Source: Actinomycetota bacterium
GTDB taxonomy: Bacteria; Actinomycetota; Actinomycetes; Mycobacteriales; Mycobacteriaceae
Length of the DNA stretch: 39,092 nucleotides
Assembly: GCA_030836785.1 (NCBI GenBank)
Contig: JAUPLT010000150.1
Span: 1-39,092 of the forward strand
Direction: 5' to 3'
Part shown: positions 16,712 through 23,558 of the stretch, one piece after another
Numbering within the stretch: position 1 is the first letter of the stretch
How the letters are laid out: the number at the start of each line of letters is the position of its first letter
Program-made: the position numbers and the translations under genes
The notes under the pieces: generated by a model
The model's database searches: none
The model's input: only the letters and a program-made list of their open reading frames with translations
What the model was told of the DNA's origin: nothing

Positions 16712-17506
16712 GTGACCCGGGGTTGGACAAGAGTCGATCTGACCCAACGGCTGGCCGGCAAGGTGGCCGTGATCACCGGAGCCGCGAGCGGCATCGGGCT
16801 GGCGACCGCCCGCCGTATGCGTGCGGAAGGCGCCACCGTCGTCGTCGGCGACATCGATCCCGACACCGGTGGACGGGTGGCCGACGAACTCGAGGGACTC
16901 TTCGTGGCGGTCGATGTCTCGGAACAAGGACAGGTCGACAACCTCTTCGACGCCGCGGCGGCCGCCTACGGGTCGGTCGACATCGCCTTCAACAACGCCG
17001 GTATCTCACCGCCCGATGACGACCTCATCGAGAACACCGAGCTACCGGCGTGGCAGCGGGTGCAGGACGTCAACCTCAAGAGCGTGTACCTGTGCTGCCG
17101 CGCAGCCCTGCGGCACATGGTCCCGGCCGGTAAGGGGTCGATCATCAACACCGCGTCGTTCGTCGCGGTGATGGGTTCGGCGACGTCGCAGATCTCCTAC
17201 ACCGCCTCCAAGGGCGGTGTGCTGGCGATGTCGCGCGAACTGGGCGTCCAGTTCGCCCGGCAAGGCATCCGGGTCAACGCCGTGTGTCCCGGTCCGGTCA
17301 ACACACCGCTGCTGCAGGAGCTGTTCGCCAAGGATCCCGAGCGCGCTGCGCGCCGCCTGGTGCACGTGCCGATGGGACGGTTCGCCGAACCGGAGGAGCT
17401 CGCGGCCGCGGTTGCGTTCCTGGCCAGTGACGACGCCTCGTTCATCACCGGGTCGACCTTCCTGGTGGACGGCGGCATCAGCGGTCACTATGTGACGCCG
17501 CTGTAG
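16712..17506 (+). CDS. Short-chain dehydrogenase/reductase (Rv2857c ortholog)
   Basis: This 264-residue classical SDR has cofactor motif T22-G-A-A-S-G-I-G29, D-I-D-P at the end of strand 2 (favouring NAD over NADP), N-N-A-G and a catalytic Ser in N-T-A-S. Y163-T-A-S-K167 and the C-terminal P-G-P-V-N-T complete the set. It probably interconverts an alcohol and a carbonyl. As the last gene of the glnA4 operon it could supply the alcohol-to-aldehyde step missing between GlnA4 and the aldehyde dehydrogenase. Two GTG starts are possible. The one used here has GGAGGGCAGGA just upstream and gives near the Rv2857c length; the earlier one, at 16688 directly after the aldC stop, adds eight residues and has GGGAGAG before it. 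Confidence 0.91.
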   Translation: MTRGWTRVDLTQRLAGKVAVITGAASGIGLATARRMRAEGATVVVGDIDPDTGGRVADELEGLFVAVDVSEQGQVDNLFDAAAAAYGSVDIAFNNAGISPPDDDLIENTELPAWQRVQDVNLKSVYLCCRAALRHMVPAGKGSIINTASFVAVMGSATSQISYTASKGGVLAMSRELGVQFARQGIRVNAVCPGPVNTPLLQELFAKDPERAARRLVHVPMGRFAEPEELAAAVAFLASDDASFITGSTFLVDGGISGHYVTPL

Positions 17507-17527
17507 CGGCACGGTTCAGAACGGGCG

Positions 17528-17546
17528 GTTGAGTTAGATTCCGTTT
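17528..17546 (+). promoter_or_regulatory. arsR-type regulator promoter and candidate operator half
   Basis: TAGATT (17535-17540) fits TANNNT and ends exactly six bases before the regulator's GTG, fitting a leaderless mRNA. The overlapping string GTTGAGTTAGA (17528-17538) matches GTTCAGTTAGA before cbiM at 10 of 11 positions, suggesting a shared repressor site. Confidence 0.5.
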
Positions 17547-17873
17547 GTGGCGCAGTTCGGTGATCGGGTCGATCAGGTTTCTGCTGCGCTGTCCGATGTG
17601 GACATCCGCGGCTGGACGCAGCGGTTCGATCTGCTGTCGGATCCCAACCGGCTGGAGATTCTGCTGAGCATGCACCGGGTTCCAGGCATCTGCGTCGGCG
17701 AGCTGGCGGAGGCGGTCGGACGTTCGGAGAATTCGGTCTCGCAGGCCCTACGGGTGCTGCGTCAGCAGGGTTGGGTGACCTCGACGCGGATCGGCCGTCA
17801 GGTCAGCTACCACCTCGATGACCAGACCGTCCACCAGCTGCTGCACTGGATCGGCGCCGCTCACGCCTCGTGA
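17547..17873 (+). CDS. ArsR/SmtB-family metalloregulator, probable cobalt/nickel sensor
   Basis: This 108-residue winged-helix repressor has its helix-turn-helix at about 50-72 (V-G-E-L-A-E-A-V-G-R-S-E-N-S-V-S-Q-A-L-R) and the wing near T-R-I-G-R-Q-V-S-Y-H. The ArsR alpha-3 Cys-x-Cys motif is absent (I-C-V-G-E-L keeps one Cys, C49). The C-terminal helix, where NmtR and KmtR bind nickel or cobalt, carries H89, D91, D92, H96, H100 and H106, a fitting O/N ligand set. It lies directly upstream of the cbiM-cbiO cobalt importer, and both start regions share an 11-base element. I infer that it represses the importer and itself when cobalt is sufficient. The metal is not proven; nickel is the main alternative. 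Confidence 0.87.
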   Translation: MAQFGDRVDQVSAALSDVDIRGWTQRFDLLSDPNRLEILLSMHRVPGICVGELAEAVGRSENSVSQALRVLRQQGWVTSTRIGRQVSYHLDDQTVHQLLHWIGAAHAS

Positions 17874-17897
17874 CGCCGGCCGGCCGACGGCTGAAAT

Positions 17898-17935
17898 ATC
17901 TGTTCAGTTAGACAGATGATTGCTAGGGTTCGACG
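17898..17935 (+). promoter_or_regulatory. cbiM promoter with inverted-repeat operator candidate
   Basis: A perfect inverted repeat ATCTGT / ACAGAT (17898-17903 and 17912-17917) with an 8-base spacer contains GTTCAGTTAGA, also seen before the ArsR gene. TAGGGT (17924-17929) fits the -10 box, so the repeat covers the -35 area, where a repressor would block polymerase. The gap from the ArsR gene is about 60-85 bases, too short for a cobalamin riboswitch. Confidence 0.55.
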
Positions 17936-17959
17936 GTGACGACGGTGACGTTCTCGGCG

Positions 17960-18643
17960 ATGCACATGAGCGACGGCATCGTCTCGGCGCCGACGTCGGT
18001 GCTGTTCGGCGTCATCGCCGCGGTGGCGGTAGCGGTGGCCGTGCGCGGCGCCCGTTCCGAACTCGATGAGCGGGCCGTTCCACTGGCCGGACTGGTGACG
18101 GCGTTCATCTTCGCGGTGCAGATGGTGAACTTCCCGATCCTGCCCGGCGTCAGCGGCCACCTGCTCGGTGGTGCGCTTGCGGCGATCCTGGTCGGCCCTT
18201 ACACGGGGATCCTGTGCATCGCGATCGTGCTCGTCGTGCAGTCTTTGCTGTTCGCCGACGGTGGCGTCAGCGCATTGGGGACGAACATCACCAATATCGC
18301 GGTGATCGGGGTGGCGGCGGGCTACGCGACCGCGGTGGCCGTGGCGCACCTACTGCGCCGGACCGCGGCGCTGTCCGCACGGCAACTCGGCTTCGTCGGC
18401 TTCGTCGCCGCCCTACTCGGAACGGTCTGCGCAGCAATGGGTTTCGTCCTCGAGTACGCGATCGGCGGGTCGGCCCAGGCTTCGCTGGCCGCCGTGACGG
18501 CCTACCTGCTGGGTACCCACGTGCTGATCGGTCTCGGCGAAGGAGTGATCACCGCACTGACCGTGACCGCCGTCGCCAGGGCCCGACCGGACCTGGTCTA
18601 CCTGCTGCGCAACCAGTCCCACCGGATGGAGGTGCCGGCGTGA
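17960..18643 (+). CDS. cbiM: Cobalt ECF transporter, substrate-binding membrane subunit CbiM
   Basis: This integral membrane S component captures Co2+ for the CbiMNQO importer. With the ATG chosen here the protein begins M-H-M-S-D-G, the family's hallmark N terminus, where the free amine and His2 form the metal site. Six or so hydrophobic segments follow, with G-V-S-G-H-L-L-G-G-A-L-A and G-T-N-I-T-N-I typical of CbiM; about 227 residues. The frame is open eight codons further upstream to GTG 17936, which lies six bases after the -10 box and would be the leaderless start. That form would hide His2 behind eight residues, which is why I prefer the ATG. The gene overlaps the next one by four bases (GTGA). 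Confidence 0.9.
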   Translation: MHMSDGIVSAPTSVLFGVIAAVAVAVAVRGARSELDERAVPLAGLVTAFIFAVQMVNFPILPGVSGHLLGGALAAILVGPYTGILCIAIVLVVQSLLFADGGVSALGTNITNIAVIGVAAGYATAVAVAHLLRRTAALSARQLGFVGFVAALLGTVCAAMGFVLEYAIGGSAQASLAAVTAYLLGTHVLIGLGEGVITALTVTAVARARPDLVYLLRNQSHRMEVPA

Positions 18644-19011
18644 CATCGGCGGCGAGGTCGCGCGGGTTCTGGATCGGATTTCTCGCCGTCACCCTGCTGA
18701 TCGCCGGTGGCCTCTCCTACCTCGCGAGTTCGAGTCCGGACGGGCTGGATTCGGCGACGCTTCAGGGGTGCCGGATCACTGAGCGCGGCGGTGAGGAGGT
18801 GTTAACCGGGCAGTGCATCGCTCAGCACGCCCGCGCGCACCCGTTGACCGGTTCGCCGCTGGCCGACTACTCCGTTCGCGGCCTCGACGGCGCCGGCGGG
18901 CTGGCCGGGATCATCGGGGTCGTGATCACCCTTGCCCTGGCGGCCGGGTTGTTCCGGTTCATCGCGCGTTCGTCTCGAGCGGGGCCCCCTCCCGTCTCCG
19001 GCGGTGACTGA
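18640..19011 (+). CDS. cbiN: CbiN-like PDGLE-domain subunit of the cobalt transporter
   Basis: This 123-residue membrane protein has two hydrophobic segments (about 10-29 and 88-108) around an extracellular loop. Right after the first segment stands S-S-P-D-G-L-D-S-A-T, the PDGLE signature of the auxiliary subunit that helps CbiM bind cobalt. The loop has two Cys (G-C-R-I-T and G-Q-C-I-A-Q-H) that could pair. It fits the CbiN position in Co2+ ECF systems, though the sequence class is PDGLE rather than enteric CbiN. The GTG overlaps the cbiM stop. Confidence 0.84.
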   Translation: MTSAARSRGFWIGFLAVTLLIAGGLSYLASSSPDGLDSATLQGCRITERGGEEVLTGQCIAQHARAHPLTGSPLADYSVRGLDGAGGLAGIIGVVITLALAAGLFRFIARSSRAGPPPVSGGD

Positions 19012-19013
19012 GG

Positions 19014-19793
19014 TTGGGCGCCGGGCATTCCCATCCGCTGTATCGCGAGGGCCGGTCCACCGTCCACCGGTTGCCGGCCGAGGTCAAGATCGTCGCGCTG
19101 GTGGTGTTCGTGCTCGCGGTTGTCGCCACGCCGCGAGAGCAGTTCTGGCACTTCGGTGGATATGCGGTGATCCTGCTGATCGTGTGGTGGGTAGCGGGGA
19201 TACCGGCGCGGTGGGTGCTGCCGCGGATGCTCATCGAAGCACCCTTCCTGGTCCTGGCGATTCTGCTGCCCTTCGCGGAGGGTGGCCGGCGCGTCGACGT
19301 GGTGGGACTGTCGATGTCGGTGTCGGGCCTGTACGCCGCCTGGGGCATCGTGATCAAGGGGACGCTGGGGGTGGCGGCGTCGTTGACCGTCGCCGCCACC
19401 ACCGCCGCCCGGGAACTGCCGCTGGCGCTGTCGCGGCTGGGCGTGCCCGCCCTGGTGACCTCGGTGCTGGTTCTTGCGGTGCGATACGTCGATGTGCTCG
19501 GCGCAGAGGTGGGCCGGATGCGGATGGCGCGGTTGTCGCGCGGTGACTCGCCGCGCACCCTGCACCAGGCGGGTGCGATCGCCACGAGCGTGGGCACCTT
19601 GTTTCTCCGCTCCTACGAACGCGGGGAGCGGGTCTACCTAGCCATGCTGTCGCGCGGCTATTCCGGAACCGTTCCGGACCTCGCGATCGGTTCCGGCGGC
19701 GCGGCGCGGGCCCCGGCCCGGGTGTGGGTGGCGGCCATGCTGCCCGCGACCGCGGCAGTGCTGGTCGCGCTCTCGGCCTGGACGCTGCGATGA
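19014..19793 (+). CDS. cbiQ: Cobalt ECF transporter T component CbiQ
   Basis: CbiQ is the energy-coupling transmembrane subunit that links CbiM to the ATPase. The 259-residue product has about five hydrophobic segments and the two short A-R-G-type coupling motifs near the C terminus. R-M-R-M-A-R-L-S-R-G-D comes first and Y-L-A-M-L-S-R-G-Y-S-G second; they dock into the ATPase. A His-rich start (G-H-S-H-P-L) is seen. The apparent start is TTG, two bases after the cbiN stop; no ATG lies nearby in frame. It overlaps cbiO by four bases (ATGA). Confidence 0.9.
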   Translation: MGAGHSHPLYREGRSTVHRLPAEVKIVALVVFVLAVVATPREQFWHFGGYAVILLIVWWVAGIPARWVLPRMLIEAPFLVLAILLPFAEGGRRVDVVGLSMSVSGLYAAWGIVIKGTLGVAASLTVAATTAARELPLALSRLGVPALVTSVLVLAVRYVDVLGAEVGRMRMARLSRGDSPRTLHQAGAIATSVGTLFLRSYERGERVYLAMLSRGYSGTVPDLAIGSGGAARAPARVWVAAMLPATAAVLVALSAWTLR

Positions 19794-20527
19794 CGCCCGC
19801 CGTGCGGGTCGACCGCCTGGTGCACGTCTATCCCGACGGACATCGGGCGCTGGACGGTCTGAACCTCACCGTCCACGCCGGTGAGCGGGTGGCGGTCCTG
19901 GGCCCGAATGGCGCGGGGAAGACCTCGCTGATGCTTCATCTCAACGGGGTGCTCACCGCCACCTCCGGCACGGTCGAGATCAATGGCATGCCGTTGCTGC
20001 GCAGGAACCTTCGCCAGATCAGGCAGCTGGTCGGCGTGGTGTTCCAGGATCCCGACGATCAGTTGTTCATGCCCACCGTCGCTCAGGATGTCGCCTTCGG
20101 CCCCGCCAATTTCGGTATTCAGGGCGCGGAACTCGCCGAGCGGGTGCGAACGGCGCTGGACGTGGTGTCACTGACCGGCCGTGCCGGCCACAGCCCCGCG
20201 CATCTCTCGGCGGGCGAGCGGCGGCGCGCCGCACTGGCGACGGTGCTGGCCTGCCGGCCGGAGATCCTCGTCCTCGACGAACCGTCGGCGAACCTCGATC
20301 CGGTGGCTCGCAGGGAACTGGCGGCGACGCTGGGCTCGCTGGAGACGACGCTGCTGATCGTCACCCACGATCTGCCCTACGCGGCCCAACTCTGTGAACG
20401 GGCGGTGATCATGGACGCCGGTGCCGTCGTCGCTGACGGCGATATCCGGGACATCCTCGCCGATCCCGTACTGCTGAGCCGGCACCGCCTCGAATTGCCC
20501 TGGGGCTTTGACTTAACGGCACGCTGA
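19790..20527 (+). CDS. cbiO: Cobalt ECF transporter ATPase CbiO
   Basis: This 245-residue ABC ATPase powers cobalt uptake. It shows Walker A G-P-N-G-A-G-K-T (38-45), Q-loop F-Q-D-P-D-D-Q-L-F, the signature L139-S-A-G-E143, Walker B I-L-V-L-D163-E164-P-S-A-N-L-D and switch His193 in T-H-D. The F-Q-D-P-D-D-Q form is typical of ECF-type ATPases (CbiO/EcfA). The start overlaps the cbiQ stop. It ends four bases from the stop of the convergent hydrolase gene, with no room for a hairpin terminator. Confidence 0.93.
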   Translation: MTPAVRVDRLVHVYPDGHRALDGLNLTVHAGERVAVLGPNGAGKTSLMLHLNGVLTATSGTVEINGMPLLRRNLRQIRQLVGVVFQDPDDQLFMPTVAQDVAFGPANFGIQGAELAERVRTALDVVSLTGRAGHSPAHLSAGERRRAALATVLACRPEILVLDEPSANLDPVARRELAATLGSLETTLLIVTHDLPYAAQLCERAVIMDAGAVVADGDIRDILADPVLLSRHRLELPWGFDLTAR

Positions 20528-20531
20528 GGCT

Positions 20532-21572
20532 TCACGGCGCCCTGAACGTCGAGCCCAACCACAGATCGAGTTCGCGGTAGGCCTGCGCCCGCGGGCCGGG
20601 CAGGGACAGGAACACGTCGTGCTTGGCGTCGACGATCGGCACGATCGTCTGCCGGTTGCCGATGCAGCCCGCCCACCGTGCGATGTGGGTCACCTCGAGG
20701 ACGGCGTCGCCCCGTTGCATCACCTCGGTTCCGGCGGTCTCGGAGACGGTGTGATCGGAGAGCAGCATCAGGTTGGGCACACCGACGTCGAGTCCGCGAT
20801 GCAACCGGGCCTGCGCCCGCCGGATCGCGTGGATCCAGCCGTAGGTGATCGGAAATCCACCCAGTGGTTTCCACCGTAGGTCGTAGTCGAACTCGCCGTG
20901 GTAGTCGCGGTGCAGGGTCAGACCGTAACCGCCCTGCCCGGCCGGCCGCAGCACGCGGGTGCGGTCGATCCTGGCAACCGCGCCCAGTGCGGTGCGGACG
21001 GCCCGGGTACGCAGTACTGCAGGCCCGCGCAGGTCGAGGAAGGGGCTGTTGAGTACCAGGCCTGTCAGCATCAGTCCGGCGGTGTGACCGCGGCTGCGCA
21101 CCCGGTCCAACCACAGCGACACCACCAGTCCGCCGGTCGAGTGGCCGTAGACGAGGATGCTGCTCCGATCGCCGGCGGGGCGATTCTCGGCGGCGATCAG
21201 CGAGCAGGCCGACTCCAAAGCCCGGTCGTAGCGGGCCAGATCGGTGGTGAAGTGCGGAGTCTGCCCGGAGCGCCACGATCGCCCGCACTTGGGCAGGTCG
21301 ATGCCGTAACACCGGTAGCCGCGTTCGGCGAAGTGGTCGACCAGGGCGGTGTTGAAGAAATAGTCCGTGAACCCGTGCACCGCCAGCACGGTCGCCCGCG
21401 CTGGCCCGCCGTCGGCCCGGCGCACCAGGGTCGCCGACAAATCGCCTTCGCCGTCGGGATCGGGGCCGAGCGGCAGCGTCGTCCGCTGGTAGCCGGGCAG
21501 CACGTCTTCGGTCCACTCGGCGGTCCCTTGAGCGGTCCCTAGATCGGTCCATTCGGCTGCGGCCCCGGTCAC
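20532..21572 (-). CDS. Alpha/beta hydrolase, lysophospholipase-like (Rv2854 ortholog)
   Basis: This 346-residue serine hydrolase equals the M. tuberculosis Rv2854 product in length. It has the core strand V-L-A-V-H-G-F-T-D-Y-F-F-N and the nucleophile elbow V-Y-G-H-S-T-G-G (Ser in G-H-S-T-G). A late His in D-A-K-H-D-V-F-L-S completes the triad region, with an acidic partner upstream in L-S-D-H-T. It is likely a lipase or monoacylglycerol-lipase-type enzyme; the substrate is unknown. Only 37 bases separate its GTG from the mqo ATG. On the minus strand TACAGT (plus 21579-21584) ends six bases before the GTG, so it would be leaderless. Confidence 0.9.
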   Translation of the reverse strand: MTGAAAEWTDLGTAQGTAEWTEDVLPGYQRTTLPLGPDPDGEGDLSATLVRRADGGPARATVLAVHGFTDYFFNTALVDHFAERGYRCYGIDLPKCGRSWRSGQTPHFTTDLARYDRALESACSLIAAENRPAGDRSSILVYGHSTGGLVVSLWLDRVRSRGHTAGLMLTGLVLNSPFLDLRGPAVLRTRAVRTALGAVARIDRTRVLRPAGQGGYGLTLHRDYHGEFDYDLRWKPLGGFPITYGWIHAIRRAQARLHRGLDVGVPNLMLLSDHTVSETAGTEVMQRGDAVLEVTHIARWAGCIGNRQTIVPIVDAKHDVFLSLPGPRAQAYRELDLWLGSTFRAP

Positions 21573-21609
21573 GGGCCCACTGTAGATCGCGGCGGGATAA
21601 CCTACCGGT
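21573..21609. promoter_or_regulatory. Compact divergent promoters, Rv2854-like gene and mqo
   Basis: Two TANNNT boxes lie in 37 bases. TACAGT on the minus strand (21579-21584) and TAACCT on the plus strand (21598-21603) each end six bases from the start codon they serve. The boxes are 13 bases apart, so each -35 region must fall on the other promoter or inside the other gene. Confidence 0.6.
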
Positions 21610-23106
21610 ATGTCTGCACACTCGAGGACGGATGTCGTTCTGGTCGGAGCCGGGATCATGAGTGCGACGTTGGGCGCACTGTTGCGGTTGATGGAGCCGG
21701 ACTGGTCGATCACCCTGATCGAGCGACTCGACGCGGCCGCCGCGGAGAGCAGCGACCCGTGGAACAACGCGGGCACCGGACACTCGGCCCTGTGCGAGCT
21801 GAACTACACCCCGCAGCAGGCCGACGGCACCATCGAGATCGCCAAGGCGGTCAACGTCAACGAGCAGTTCCAGGTCACCCGGCAGTTCTGGTCCTATGCG
21901 GTGGAGCACGGCATCATCACCGATGCCCGCAGCTTCCTCAACCGGGTGCCGCATGTCAGCTTCGTGCAGGGCGCCGAGAACGTGGACTATCTGCGGCGCC
22001 GCCGCGAAACCCTGGTGCGCAACCCGTTGTTCGCGTCCATGGAGTTCATCGACGACGCCGACGAGTTCACCCGGCGCCTGCCGCTGATGGCGGCCGGCCG
22101 CGATTTCTCCAAGCCGGTCGGGCTGAACTGGACCGACAGCGGCACCGATGTCGACTTCGGCTCGCTGTCGCGTCAACTGCTCGCATTCGGCACCACCCGC
22201 GGGATGAATACCCTCTTCGGTCATGAGGTGCGTGACCTGGACCAGCAGTCCGATGGCAGCTGGAAGGTCAAGGTTCTCAATCGCAGGACCGGTGAAAAGC
22301 AAACACTGACAAGCAAGTTCGTCTTCGTCGGTGCCGGCGGCTGGGCGCTGCCACTGCTGCAGAAGGCCGGTATCAAAGAGGTGCGCGGCATCGGCGGGTT
22401 CCCGGTCAGCGGGCAGTGGCTGCGCACCGACAAATCCGACTTGACCCGCAGCCACCACGCCAAGGTGTACGGCCTGCCCCCGCTCGGTGCGCCGCCGATG
22501 TCGGTACCGCACCTGGACACCAGAGTGATCACCGGCAAGGAGTGGCTGTTGTTCGGGCCGTTCGCCGGCTGGTCGCCGAAGTTCCTGAAGACCGGCAAGG
22601 TCACCGACCTGCCGCTGTCGGTCAAGCCGAACAACCTGCTGTCCATGATCGGTGTCGGCCTGACTGAGTTGTCGCTGGTGAAGTACCTGGTCAGCGAACT
22701 GCTGCAGTCCTACGCCGATCGGGTCGACACACTGCGCGAGTTCGCCCCGACCGCCCAGGGCAACGAGTGGGAGCTCGACATCGCCGGGCAGCGGGTTCAG
22801 GTGATCCGCCGCGACGCGAAGAAGCTGGGGGTGTTGGAGTTCGGCACCACGGTCCTCGCCTCCGCCGACGGGTCCATCGCCGGACTCCTCGGCGCCTCGC
22901 CCGGGGCGTCCACCGCGGTCCCTGCCATGTTCGAGGTGATGCAGCGCTGCTTCCCGGCCGAATACCCCTCCTGGGAGCCGAAACTCAGGGAGATGGTGCC
23001 TTCGCTGGGGACCAAGCTCTCCGAGGAGCCGAGCTTGTTCGAAGAGGTGTGGGAGCACGGCACCAGAGTTCTCGGACTCGGCGGCCGCACCGCGGACGTG
23101 GTGTGA
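21610..23106 (+). CDS. mqo: Malate:quinone oxidoreductase (Rv2852c ortholog)
   Basis: Mqo is an FAD-dependent peripheral membrane enzyme that oxidises L-malate to oxaloacetate and passes electrons to menaquinone. The 498 residues start with the FAD dinucleotide fold ([14 protein letters not shown]) and end strand 2 with L-I-E-R-L-D. The family pieces [16 protein letters not shown] and [14 protein letters not shown] are present, as is [11 protein letters not shown]. Length is near M. tuberculosis Mqo (493). ATG start follows a -10 box by six bases. The stop overlaps the following GNAT gene. Confidence 0.96.
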   Translation: MSAHSRTDVVLVGAGIMSATLGALLRLMEPDWSITLIERLDAAAAESSDPWNNAGTGHSALCELNYTPQQADGTIEIAKAVNVNEQFQVTRQFWSYAVEHGIITDARSFLNRVPHVSFVQGAENVDYLRRRRETLVRNPLFASMEFIDDADEFTRRLPLMAAGRDFSKPVGLNWTDSGTDVDFGSLSRQLLAFGTTRGMNTLFGHEVRDLDQQSDGSWKVKVLNRRTGEKQTLTSKFVFVGAGGWALPLLQKAGIKEVRGIGGFPVSGQWLRTDKSDLTRSHHAKVYGLPPLGAPPMSVPHLDTRVITGKEWLLFGPFAGWSPKFLKTGKVTDLPLSVKPNNLLSMIGVGLTELSLVKYLVSELLQSYADRVDTLREFAPTAQGNEWELDIAGQRVQVIRRDAKKLGVLEFGTTVLASADGSIAGLLGASPGASTAVPAMFEVMQRCFPAEYPSWEPKLREMVPSLGTKLSEEPSLFEEVWEHGTRVLGLGGRTADVV

Positions 23107-23558
23107 CCGGTGCACTGCGGCGCAGTCGCGGCCCGGATCTGGACGCGGCGGCCCTGTACGGACTGTTGACGCTGCGCGTCGAGGTCTTCGTCGTCGAGCA
23201 ACAGTGCCCGTATCCCGAACTCGACGGGTACGACCTGGTCGGTGGCACCCGGCACTTCTGGCTTGAGAACAGTGCCGGTTCGGTGGTCTCCACGGTTCGG
23301 TTGCTGGAGGATTCTCTGGAGGGCCGCAAGATATTTCGCATCGGACGCGTCTGCACCGCCGTCGCCGAGCGGGGCAACGGCCACAGTGCCCGGCTGATGT
23401 CGGCTGCCCTGACAGAGGTGGGTGATCACCCCTGTCACCTGAACGCCCAGACCTACCTGACCGCGATGTACGCCAAGCACGGGTTCAACCGCAACGGAGC
23501 CGAATTCGTCGAAGACGGCATTCCGCATGTCCCCATGTTGCGGGCACCCGCGCCGTGA
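23103..23558 (+). CDS. GNAT acetyltransferase, ElaA-like (Rv2851c ortholog)
   Basis: The 151-residue cytosolic protein has the ElaA-type beginning [20 protein letters not shown]. The acetyl-CoA part reads [20 protein letters not shown], in which the R-x-x-G-x-G/A pyrophosphate motif appears as R-G-N-G-H-S. H-L-N-A-Q-T-Y and Y-A-K-H-G-F-N close the fold. The substrate is unknown. The GTG overlaps the mqo stop, and the end overlaps the chelatase start by four bases (GTGA), so it bridges mqo to the B12 cluster in one transcript. Confidence 0.9.
   Translation: MTGALRRSRGPDLDAAALYGLLTLRVEVFVVEQQCPYPELDGYDLVGGTRHFWLENSAGSVVSTVRLLEDSLEGRKIFRIGRVCTAVAERGNGHSARLMSAALTEVGDHPCHLNAQTYLTAMYAKHGFNRNGAEFVEDGIPHVPMLRAPAP

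Noticed and set aside
17874-17959. Cobalamin riboswitch before cbiM
   Set aside because: Less than 90 bases between the genes, and no B12-box sequence; an operator fits better.
20377-23115. A minus-strand open frame of about 910 codons
   Set aside because: It runs antisense to mqo and in a different frame through the Rv2854-like gene; codon bias and homology belong to those genes. Long chance frames are common in high-G+C DNA.
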